64,000 bases of DNA from Bugulina stolonifera (Eukaryota > Bryozoa > Gymnolaemata > Cheilostomatida > Bugulidae): assembly GCA_935421135.1 (NCBI GenBank), contig OW285195.1:12368391-12432390 (forward strand). The letters are read 5' to 3'. Shown here in pieces: positions 1 through 12,007 of this stretch (its first letter is position 1; every line of letters begins with the position of its first letter). The translations under genes were made by a program, and so were the position numbers. The notes below the pieces were generated by a model. The model was not told where the DNA came from. It saw only the letters and a program-made list of their open reading frames with translations, and made no database searches.

Positions 1-3000
1 ATCAATGAAGGATGTGACATTGATATCCAAGATGATACAGTAAGTGAAATCTAGTAGAAACAGTTAGATTGTAGCTGTCACATGCAGTAGTTGGTTCAAG
101 TTAGTGGGTTGAAGCGTTTGCGTGCCAAAACAATCTACCCCAATGTTCAAATCCTGTACATCACATACAAACTCTGTTACCTTATATCGTTAAAGAGTAA
201 ACTTTGCTACTTTTCTTGGAATAACATTGGGAGGCTAAGAATGTGTTTTAATTTGGCCAGAGCTCGTGGTTCCCTACAGATAGGAAACTGAATGACACGG
301 GTTCTATAGCTAGTTTAGCTAGATACGATCAGGCAGTCGGTCTACTTATAAAGTTCCTGTGCCTTCTCTGAAGGGCTGTCCGTTCGAAAAACTGATAGAA
401 TTTTCACAGGTTGTCCTTTTCATGGAATTTAATGCTTAATTCCCACATCAGTCAGTTGACCTGTCTGGATGCCTTGATAACAGTCTATATATAGAATAGG
501 AGAAACCTTGATATAGTCTATATATAGAATAGGAGAAACTAATTTAAGTTAGCAAAAGTTTAAACTGAGAGAAAATAATGGATTGGACTCATAGGCTACA
601 CACAGTCTGTCTGCTCTGTATAAAAAGAGGTTTAATTTTAGAGCGAGCTAATTGTTCTACAGATCCAGCATACTAACTTTCTCTAATTACTATAAATTAT
701 TAGTATAATTCATAGCTTTCTATACTAATGGATAGCTATATTCCTACTTCAAAGATTTGGTTACCTGGTTGATATACTAAATGGCTTGTTTTATCTGTGG
801 CACTATGCATGTTAGTGAAATGCTTTTAATACATTTAATTATTAATCCAATGCTAAACACTATTAACCAAGCATAATGTCAATTTTGCCCTTGAGTCCTC
901 TATCTTATTATGATGATATTGATAGCCTTGAATCCAAGCTTTTCAAAATGGTCAGTAGGAAAGGTTAATTACATGTTGTATGGCTCACATATTCGTATTT
1001 GCAATACTTAGCTTCAGTTCTGAAAAGTATAATGCCAAACTACGCAGACCAAACTCTGAAACTGCTGAACAGACTTGGGAACTAACTCTATTTGAACTTA
1101 CTTAGCATTGTAGTTGTTTTAGGAGTTGTATGCTCTCTACTATAACAACGATATACATGTAATTCACTGTACAGATAATTTACCCCCTTTGGAGATAATT
1201 TTTCTAATACTCATTTCTTCATTGTATGTCTTTAGTTTTGAATTCATGTAGACTTTTCTACCCGCTACAAGATGGCAGCACGCTGGCCAACAAAGTCTAC
1301 CACTTCTAACAGCTCAGATATGGGTGAAGCGCTACGCCTAACTGTCAATTTAAATAAATGAATGATTATGTAACTTCCTGTTGTAGTATGGCAACACATC
1401 CCTACATGAGGCTGCTTGGAACGGCTGGAGTAAATCAGTTGATCTTCTACTGAAGAATAAATCTAATGCATTCATTGCCAACAGAGTAAGTTCAGCTAAA
1501 CATGCTAGAAATAAAAGCACAGGTCCAGATCTAAAAATTAAATCTATTCTGCATAATATTCAAAGTATAACACTGTTCTCATAATATATCAAATGATAGG
1601 CCTATTTGGTTTATGAATCTCCTAGAACCAAGGCTAAGAATATTAATTATTTTGACAAAACTTCGGATAGTGGTATTAGGTAGTTTTCCATCATGTTGAA
1701 TAAAATCAAGAATCGTCTACATAATTATAGGATCTGGCCAGATGTTTATAAACTTCTGCTCTAGAAATTGTCTTGTGGCAGTAGAATTAATTTAAATCAC
1801 CAATGATTAAATTTTAATAGCTTACTATGCAGTTACAAATTATTTTTAAAATGTTTCCTTTAATGCTTACCAAAGTAGTAGTTATGGTTTTAATGGGCTT
1901 GCAGGATATTTACTAATAGGCCGAGATGCTATGCATGGTATACAATCAGTATGCAGTCTCCATAGGCCTACATGCACATAAAAATGTACATGCATAGCAT
2001 GCACAAGGATAGAAAATTTACAGAATTAATATTGTCTGCACCAGGCTTCATATAGACCGGACAACCCTGTTCAATTTTCGAGTAAATTACTTTTTATCCA
2101 CCAAGAAAATATCATGTTTTTCGTCAACCTACTCTCAATATAAAATGAAGGGAACTTGTTCCACCAAGTTTGGATTGAACCTCTTACAATAATAGAAGAC
2201 TACTCACATAATAGAAGACGGAAATAAATTTGGTTTGAACATCGTAGAAGACGGAAATAAACTAATTTGATTAAATGATCAGGAATTAATCTCAGTGCAG
2301 ATTACACCTACTTGTTTCACTGGTTGGTCCTATTTAGTCTTCACTCTGCAGATCATACAGTGACATTTGCACACTCCGTGACAATGTATAAGTCGATGTA
2401 TAAAATACATCATTGTATAAGATGACACTCTCATTATTATCTGTATAAGCTAGTTCACTGGTAATAGGAAGCACATACACTATTCTAAGTGATGCATTTA
2501 CTTTTTGCTATTACATTATTCTAATATTCATCAATTAAATAATAATACTGATGAAGTTAATAACATTATTCACATGCTTGTAGAAGCAACAACTTTTAAG
2601 TTCACAAAATTCTGAAGTGCTGACGCACACACACAGGCTATGAGAGCAACTTCTCACTGGATGTAACATACAATTACGACTTTATAGCCATAGCTGTGTA
2701 TACGTCTACATGACTGTGTCAAGTGAAAGATATACATAGCCTACTATGTTACTTTGGCTTTTGCTGTATATAAATAATGTTAGAAAATGAATAGTATAAT
2801 GTTGGGTGAATATACTGTTTAGGTTTCACTGTGTATGACTGTCTTATAGATAAGGTTTACCAACTGTATTGGGCAAGGCATTGTGTCAACCAGACACTAT
2901 CTAATCTTAACTTAAAACATCAATTATTGATTACTCATAGAATGGTGTTAGAGAAAGGAAATTGGTTGTTTTACTATAATATTATAAAATTAATGAAAAT

Positions 3001-6000
3001 ATAAGTATGATTTAAAAATAATATTGACAGTTGAAATCCTCTTCCAGACAGACATTTTTATTGTATAAGTCATAGCTGTGTAACACCTTGCAGCAAATCC
3101 AATAATGTAGCTTGTGAATCTACAACAAATTTCTCTGTGTTTGTAGGCTGGGTGTACAGCACTCCATCTAGCAGCACAATCTGGGCATAATCAATCAGGC
3201 AGAGCTCTACTTTATGCTGGATGTAGCCCTGATGTTAAAAACAACGTAAGTACATGTACTTTGCTTCATCCAAAACTTGCCTGTCATCCCTAACTTCAAG
3301 TTTCATGATTGCGGTTCAATAAAATGTGTTATGACTCAATTTTAGTCAAAACCTACCAGAACGGAACACATTGCCTATATTATCATTAGACTTTTCTCAT
3401 TCTCAAATTATCATACATCATTTTCTAACCTATATTAATATTGAACGTGATATTATGCAGGGTAGCATTGAATGTCTTCTAAGTGAACTGTAAAAAACAA
3501 ATGTTAGTAGTAGCTTGAGAAAAAACATCATTCGACATTATAGTAAAATATTATTATTACTGGATTTGTTCTCTCTTGAAGCTTAAGTTCCTTTTTTTCT
3601 TTTAGTATGGTGACACTCCGCTGCATACGGCGGCACGATATGGACATGCAGGGATTGCTAGAATACTAATCAGCGCTAGATGTTCCATATCTGTACAGAA
3701 CAAGGTAGATAACTTATTCTTCTTATGAAAGTCTTCCCATTGTGTGCGGTTTCAATTTACGTATTGGTCATGTTAATAGTTATACATAAGCAGCCGTTGG
3801 AATCAAAATTATTATCCCGATATATTTGCATTGATTAACAATCAACTTAATTTTATGAAATTAGCGGGGTGTGCCATGAGTTGGCAATGATGATTACTCA
3901 GTCTTATTTTCCAATTTCAGCATAGTTAATTGGAGTTATTGTCTCATAGTCTCATGCCTCAATAGTTAAAATTTGTGAAAAGCTGAACTATTGAGTTGGG
4001 GTGTGTCATGCAAATCAAACATTGAAATATATATTAATGAAAGTCTTGTAACTAAACCTATTTTAGCTGTATATATAGCTAAATACATATTAGACACCTT
4101 GACTGATTGCCTCGGCTAATCTATTTCATAATTCTAAACTGGAAATATATAATCCTTTGCTGGTGCGTTACATAACTGTCAATTTAATTAGAACTAGTAG
4201 AATATGAACCACAGCATTACCGAAATTGGTTTTGATGTTTGCTAAAATCCTTGAAGTTACTTTCAGATATTGATAGCTTTAGCTAGATTATGGTTTAGAA
4301 TTATGCCTGGCAAAAATTATTATAATTTCAGAGTATTTGAGGATGAAATTGCTACTAAATCCAATTTTAAAACATCAAGTCTACCAAGTTAAACCCGCAA
4401 CAGATTAAACAAGTTGACTAGCTGAATCTATCCAGCTATAGTGTATATTTAATCGCAAACTAATTCAGAGGAGATACAGGGAAGATTTTAGAGAGATAAA
4501 AACTCCAAAACATTTGCGTCAACTCAGTTTTTGAACCACCTCCTCTAAACTTTGTGTTAATAATCCAAAAATCCAAAATTTGATTTTTGTCAAATAACAA
4601 ACTGAACACTACGCATAAATTCCATGTTTGCCTTTTGAGAGAATTCATAAAAAATTAAGATCAGCTCCTCTTAGATGAACTCATGGACTCTCAATATTTC
4701 TCTGTTGTAGAATGGAGATACATCGTTACACATTGCTGCTGCATTCAAACGGAGAAAGATAGCTAAACTCTTGGTAGAGGGAGGAATTAATATTAGACTT
4801 TCCAATAAGCAAGAGGAAACTGCAGTTGACATCGCTCGACGAAAAGAACATCTGTCTATTATAGAAATAATCCATCAAGGGGTTTGTTATTTGATAGTTG
4901 TGCTAAAGCTAATCCCATGGTTCTACCTTTTGCCGGTATCACTTTTCATATCAATATAGAAATGTTGATGACACATAACCATATATGGTGATATCATCAG
5001 GCAGCCAAACAGTCATTTTGCTAATAAAAACGAATATAATACAATTTTTCAAAGATCCTTGGGCTAAAATTAGAAGATTTTATTCTTTTTAATGGTGGTT
5101 CTTTTAGCATGCCGAACCAACTAATGGAGTTCGACTAAGCTACTCAATGGATAATTCCAGAACAACACAGAGCAGCCAATACAGTCAGCAAGCAGGAAGT
5201 AGAGAGACAACTCCTGATGCACGAGATAGTAAGAAGAAATCAACAGGACTTGTCTCGTGGATTAAACGAAAATTTGCTAAAGTAAGTTGATCCAATGACA
5301 AGCACTGGTTTTCGGCATCTTCTTTCAACTTCTTTGTCATACCAATATTCTTGTAGCAACGATGGCCGCTAAGTCAACTCAAATCAACCTTGGTCTTAAA
5401 ATTATCTCAGGACGAGTTTTCCTTGTAGATAGCTTGAATAAAACTTGTCAATAAAGATGTTTATCCAATGAATAATAGTACAGCTAACATTAACTTCCAG
5501 AAGAATTTTATTTTAATCAGGTGTGAAGGTGTCTCCACCATAGCGGAGGCTTTATACCATCAAACATTTCCGCATGTGTATATAGTTGAGGAAAAAGTTG
5601 TTTAAATAACTGTCAGCAAGTTCCCTAACTTTTCAGAAGTATACAGTCTTGTAGTAGTTTAAAAATTGAGAAACTATGTCCATATAGACACTAACTGCCT
5701 GAAGATCATATTTTAGTTACCATAAAACTGGCCTTTTCAGAGTATCAATTTTAATGTATTTTTATTATTTGCAACTTTTATTATGACTATAATTTATGCT
5801 TTTCATAATTATGCAAGTATTTTGCCAAATTTGAATTGCATCATCGAATGAACCTTATAGTATATACTATGTTTTTCGATTAGCACTCTGCTACTAGGCC
5901 GCTGGAAATAACTTTTTGTTGAAATGTTGGGCACCTCCACCAGTTAACTAATTCATTTGCATTCTGATTGTTTTAATAAATGTGAATTAATTTACTTGAA

Positions 6001-9000
6001 GTCATGGAAACTGTGCCCATCAGGGTTTGCCATCTGTTGGCAATAAACCTCGAGACTCTGTTAATAATCTACTGCAGTTGAAATTCACGTAGACAACTTT
6101 TTAAAAATTATTAATAAGCTATTATCTGGCATATGTGTTTCTCTTGTCAACTTACATCCTTTTCGTCAAGTCGCCATAGTGGAACCCTCTCAATCCACAG
6201 AATATACATGTCTTATTATTCGAAACTCGCCAATCGACGAGTTTATTAGCAAATAATTAAACGATTACGTCGTGTTGTATAACATAAATGTCATGTTTGC
6301 AGGAGAAGATCGAGAAGGAACGATCAGCCAAATCTGGGTTAAATGCGACAAAGTCTTTAGATTTTACAGATGGTAACCAAGGCCTCTTCAGTCAGTACGT
6401 CAGGAAACAGGGCTTTGTATCTTATAGAGATCTTGCAGGTGAGTGACAGTGGTTAGTCGAGAATAGTGAAGAGCTTATAGCCTGTAGATATCCGATACTG
6501 AAACCGATGTACATCTATGGTATGGATAATAGAGCCTCTATGTGTGAATTGCATAGCATAGCCTAACTAAAAGAAAAATGTGTATGCAATTTTTTTAAAA
6601 ATGTTGCGTTTCTTGTGTAGAGTAAATTGAATTTAATGACTCTACCTTTAGCCGATGCTCATATTTACTGTATATCAACATAGAAATGCTGATAATACAT
6701 AGCTATATGTGGAGATATCATTAGGAGCCCAAGCTATTATTTTCCAAAACATTAACTTCTTTGCACTTTTTTCCAATTTCTTCCTTTTCATATTTAAAGA
6801 TTTTATATGCTTATACATTGTGACAAATTAAACAGTTGGTATATATATTGAGCTACATGTAAGTAGCTAACAATAAGTATACACTGTAATTTCGTTATGT
6901 TGTACTTGCAGGGAATGTAAGACAAGGACCCGTAGGTTACGTACCAAACTGTCAGTGTGAGGTCAGTAGGTTGAACCCGGGAATGGACACTCATGTTCCC
7001 CACACTCACTATCAGCAAATGAGCTCTAAGGAGAGAATGAGAGAACTTGATATCTATGCTAATCATAGGGTAAGTTGCTGAAGACATCAAACCACCATAC
7101 TGTAAGCATGACAGTATGTACATCTTATAATATTGGCAGTATGTAATCTTGGCGTATGGAGAAGGGTCTAATATTTTTTAGCAAAGGTTTATCAAGCATA
7201 GGATTAACTAGATTGTTAGGAATGCAACTCTGAAGTATTCTTTTGATTAAATAGCATGTCCTTAAGGAGTTATCTTTTCTCTACCAAGAGAGGACAACTT
7301 TCAAATAATATACAAAGTTTTCAACTTTGGATACACAAAATGTTTGTCTATATACATGTACGTGTAATATAAAATGTAATGTCTGCCATTAGATAGTGGA
7401 GTTTTGAAAAAAGCAAACCTTTCAGAATTGAACTAAAATACATAAATATTGTGGTTTAAATTTTATTAAAATAATAATATTATTCTTTCTGAATCACAAA
7501 TGATGAAACTAGTGCCATTCTTCTAATAAATACCTGCACATTTTCTGATCTCTAACTCTGACAGGTCACAAAATATAATCAACACATTTTATGATTCACA
7601 CTATATATTATTTAAAGTTATCTTCTCTTTGTAGAGAGAAGATAACTTCCAATAATGATTTTTTTTCCTTACTCTTCCATGCAATACAATGTAGTTAATA
7701 ACAGGCGTGCACTCCAGCATATGATTTAGTCTAATTTGATGCTTTATGATAAAAACCCGGCTTATTATCACTGTAGATGCGAGGAGGTGAGATGACGGCA
7801 GAAGAGAGAATAAAAGCCGAAAAACAAGAATGTATCGACAGGCTAAAGAGACTCAGTGTACAAGAAAGAAATATATCATCCAAACAGCTTGAAGAGGTAA
7901 CAGTCTCACCATGCGTATACCTTAGTGATGGCCATATTTAAAATATATTTCACACAAATTTAAAGCAACCAAATATTTCATCAGCCAAAAAGTCTTATTG
8001 AAATTTGATCGAATATGGGTATATCAACAACAAACACACTGTCTTTGGGTTCACCATTGCCTTGCAAAACGTTGTAAAATTGAACACGGTTATGAATTCT
8101 AAAACCTATTTCAGCTCCTACATTAGAGCTACATATTTATTTGACGACATGCAATACAGTGTTGCTGTTTATTCAATCATAGGCTGAGAACCTACTGCGG
8201 GAAGACCTACACTCATGGTTGGCAACACAGATATCAGACACCAGGGAGTCAGATCCTTTTGGCTATTCTGTTGGCAGCAAACAGCAAAGATTTGGAGATG
8301 ATTTTGATCATGAGAGAATAGCTAGATATGAGGTATGCAACATAACAATGTAGCAACTATGGAGCAAAGTTTAGCGTGCGAAAGTAACTTAAAACTGTAG
8401 AGAAGTTTCAGTGAACTACAGTACAGTACATCAAGCCTCAGATCTCATGCTTGTGATTGGAGAATGAGGTTCAACGTGTTATTCTATAATAAAGAAGATA
8501 ACTCTGGTGGCATCTCAACAAAGAGCTTTGGCTATGTTAAATTGCCCAATCTGAAAAGCAAAAATAGAAAAGCTGGTAGATATAAGAGTGAATGTGTATG
8601 TCTGTTTTAGACAATGAACTCAGAGAACGTCCTGCCTCCACCCCGATTGTTCAGATCACGGTCAGACGAGACTCTCTCACACTCAGAATATAATTTCCAT
8701 GGCAGAGCTTTTAAATCTAGAGAGGCTGCGATGGAGGAACTGAAAACTCTTAAACATCATGAGGAGGTATGGCTAGGACACTGCAACTTAGCTGTTTCAA
8801 AAAATTTAATATAATGACATCATATAATACAAAGATGGAGCAGGTCGAGAGTTTAAAGATTAAAAATTCTGACAATCGTCATTGTTTCACTATTTCTATG
8901 TTATACTCATGCTGCTGATTCTACATTTACACTCAAATTTGTTGCATATTTTTGCACACAGTCATGCTGAAAAAATACTCCATCTAGATGGATACCTTGT

Positions 9001-11381
9001 TACCTTGTACATACAAGTACATATTACCTGCATATGCTTTCCTGTACCTGTACTAGATCAGACTATACATGTATTGGTGTAGATTTGTTTAGTTACTCTA
9101 AGTTATTGGAATGATTACTTCAACATGTGCTTACATTTATTTTTTTATGTTATATTTATTTTCAGATACGAGAGCGACGTAAACTAATTCGGGCTGGAGT
9201 ACAACTGGAACCTTCAATAAATACAAAGATTGAGAATGCTCAAACTGTAGATAATGAAACCTATAAAACCATCGAAGACAATAAAAAACTCATATCAGGT
9301 TAGTTGGAAATTGAAACTTAATTTAATTGGATGATGTAGAGTTAAAACTGTTTCTAATAGGTACATTTCTATGATTAGAGATATAAGTGTATACAGCCAT
9401 CAAATACTGCTCTGAGCGAATGTAAATCCAGCATGTTAAATCTTTGCTAATAAAGTTTCTGACTTATTTGTTGCTCAATGGAATGACCAGCTGAGGTTGT
9501 AGAGGTCATGGAAATTATAATAGTGCTTCCAATAACAATTATTTTTCTTTAGGATTGTGGATGAGTAGGGAAAATTTAGATGAGGGATTTTCTCGGATTG
9601 ACGCAGGCGGGGAGTCTCCGACGGCACCCCCCAATGACCATATACATAATGCTAGGTCACATATTAATCAGAGATCCGAGTCCTTCGCTGCTAAATCTCC
9701 TAGCAACAGACCTCCAGTAGAACGGGTAGTTGGAAGGCGAGAAAGTGGTAGTACGAGTCCTGAACGTAAGACTGATGAAAAAGCGGCAATGCCGCTAAAA
9801 TCAGCTATGAGACAACCCCGATCATCAGATCGATTAGGAAATAGTAAAACACAACTATACCGATCAAGTAGTTTACCTCGTGACTCCAAAGTAGCTTTCA
9901 AAATAGAAGACAGTTCAGAGGAAAGAAAACCTGTGAAGTCAGTTCGTTATGATGACTCAGTAAAATCTCCAAGAACAACTGAAAATAGACTAACAAGCTT
10001 ATCTTCCCCTCAAGCTGAACAAGTACTATTTCCTGGAAAGCGCGAGGCTCCAATCGGGGGTCATGATGAGAAGTTTTCTGAAAGCTCCAGACCTCCTTTG
10101 CCTAGTTATCAATCAACATCATCTTTTAGACATACATCAACACCACCATTCTCTTCAGTAAACCATAAGCAACTCTACAGTGATGTCAACTCAAACGATT
10201 TGAGAGATACGATTGTAAACACTCGAAATGAGTTACTCGCTCGTAATAAATCCGATGTAATGAAATCTGCTGATATACATACAAGAAACCAACTGATACC
10301 CATATTTGAAGATCCAAACAAAAACAGTCCAAATATCTCTCACCAGAGCATGTCAAATGTGCTACCAAGTAGGCCCAAGTTTTCATCTTCGAGTGACCCT
10401 AGCTCTAACTATTACAGATCTCAGGAGACGCCTCGTCAGCCGGCGCCAAGACAAGTGCCACTGCCGTTTTCTCACTATGCCAATGGCAATGTGCAACACG
10501 TTCGACAACTTAGTCAACCAATCACTGTTGGGCCAACTAGTCAACAATATTCAACTTCCTCTTTACCCCGTCCCCAACGAAGAGCCACTTCTACTAGCCA
10601 AGTAGGAATTCAGAGGCGTGTTCCATTACCAAGTTATGATGAAATACAATCTAGTAGGTCAACGAGATCCCCACAGCATCCTCCACCCAGCTATGTTAAA
10701 ACAGCTACTAACTTTTCAAACTCCAAACCAATTTTACACAACAATGCACATCAACTCTGTAACTCTGAACAATCTGGTACCAAACCAGAAAGAAATAAAC
10801 TTTCGAAAACACAACGCAGGACTTCTTTTCGAGAATCCCCCAATGATCAGACAGCAATTGTAGACTCTACATCAGTCTGCTCAAGTTCAAATCTAGACTC
10901 AGGTTACAGCGGCAACTTCTATGATGGCAATACCAATGGATCACCAACTGAAAAGTCTTGGTATCAGCAGAGCATCCAATCAGCAGCGCTTAAAATGACA
11001 GCCGCTCAAATGATGAACAATCAACGGAATAAAAATCCAAATTTTACACAACCCAATTCATTTGCCCAAAGCAGTACAACTTCAAACACTGCTGTAGCAC
11101 ACCAACCAACAGGTAACGGTGCCATGTTCAATGGACAAATCACAAATGGAATACCTGCTTATGACGCCAGTTCTAGAACGGCAAATAGAGCACCTAACTA
11201 CACAACTCCAAACAGCGCAGTCCGAAAGAACCCATCATTCCACGATGGTTATTTGTACGGCGCAATGCCCAACGGTGCTCCCATGAATGGTATAACAGAT
11301 AATAGAGTTGGCAGCATTAACGGTCCCATCATCCCTCTACCAAAGAGAACTGTCTACTCCAACATGACTAGTGATGTTTAA
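1..11381 (+). CDS. ANKRD6-like: ANKRD6/Diversin-like ankyrin repeat protein, 3' thirteen exons (5' partial)
   Basis: Coding exons read at 1-39, 1387-1485, 3147-3245, 3606-3704, 4711-4881, 5108-5281, 6303-6438, 6912-7069, 7777-7896, 8183-8332, 8611-8766, 9166-9298 and 9553-11381. All introns are GT-AG, phases agree, and they join into 1120 codons plus stop. The first exons each encode one 33-residue ankyrin repeat in 99 bases (GNTSLHEAAW, CTALHLAAQSGH, GDTPLHTAARYGH, then GDTSLHIAAAFKRRK). A basic stretch follows (STGLVSWIKRKFAKEKIEKE), then a segment FVSYRDLAGNVRQGP..NCQCE and a charged helix AEERIKAEKQECIDRLKRL. That order matches ANKRD6 (Diversin), a vertebrate Dishevelled/casein kinase adaptor in Wnt and planar polarity signalling. 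The last exon (609 codons) is low-complexity, rich in Ser, Pro, Asn and Gln, and unlike anything I recall in vertebrate ANKRD6; the protein is also longer than the vertebrate form. The ankyrin part alone would not identify it; the middle segment decides. The start codon lies before base 1. Confidence 0.72.
7264..7303. repeat. short dispersed hairpin, copy 1
   Basis: AGGAGTTATCTTTTCTCT pairs imperfectly with AGAGAGGACAACTTTC after a short loop. It is one of at least six copies in the window sharing the arm GAAGTTRTCYTCTCT. It lies in an intron of the ANKRD6-like gene. Confidence 0.55.
7615..7648. repeat. short dispersed hairpin, copy 2
   Basis: AAGTTATCTTCTCT and AGAGAAGATAACTT form a perfect 14-bp stem with a six-base loop. 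It is in the same intron as copy 1, about 310 bases away. Confidence 0.75.
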
Positions 11382-11700
11382 TCAGATGTTATCTACTACA
11401 CATGTATTCAATGAACATGGTCTCAAGCACGCCACATATTTCTGTTAAAAGCACTACAGTAGTTATTTATTGAAATTTTTGCAACAGTCTAATTTTAAGT
11501 TAAAATTGACAATATATTTTTTATAATCTGTTGCCACCCTCAGCACAGCATCTCCATTAAGTTGTAGAAAGCCTGGAGAATCGAATAACTATAAAGTTTT
11601 TTGTTAACTTAGAAAAGTCGACTTTTGAAGTTGTCTATTTTTTATAATAGTAATGATGTAAATAAAACTGTAAATACTTTTTAATAAAGTAGGATATGAA
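11382..11700 (+). other. 3' UTR and polyadenylation signals of the ANKRD6-like gene
   Basis: AT-rich sequence after the stop codon contains two AATAAA hexamers at 11661-11666 and 11683-11688, either of which could direct polyadenylation. The next gene ends at 12008 on the other strand, so the two genes are tail-to-tail with 626 bases between stop codons. I see nothing else in that gap. Confidence 0.6.
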
Positions 11701-12007
11701 GTTTCAACAACTGTCTCGTTTTGAATAAAAAAATTAAAATGATGGCCTTACATAGCTATAACTAATTTATATCACAAATTTGACTCGATGTACATGTACA
11801 ATGCATATGTACATATATGTATGATAAATTTTGTAAATATAAAATACCTACCATGGTAGCCATTATTACATAATTGGTCAGACAAAATATAAAATTATGT
11901 AAGGTAGTAGATAAGTGCACTGCATTAGCTAAAGTCAAGGAGTCCTAGTCAGATTTCCTGAGATGTCCATGTAAATGTATGAGACTAAATATACGCATTA
12001 TATGCAC

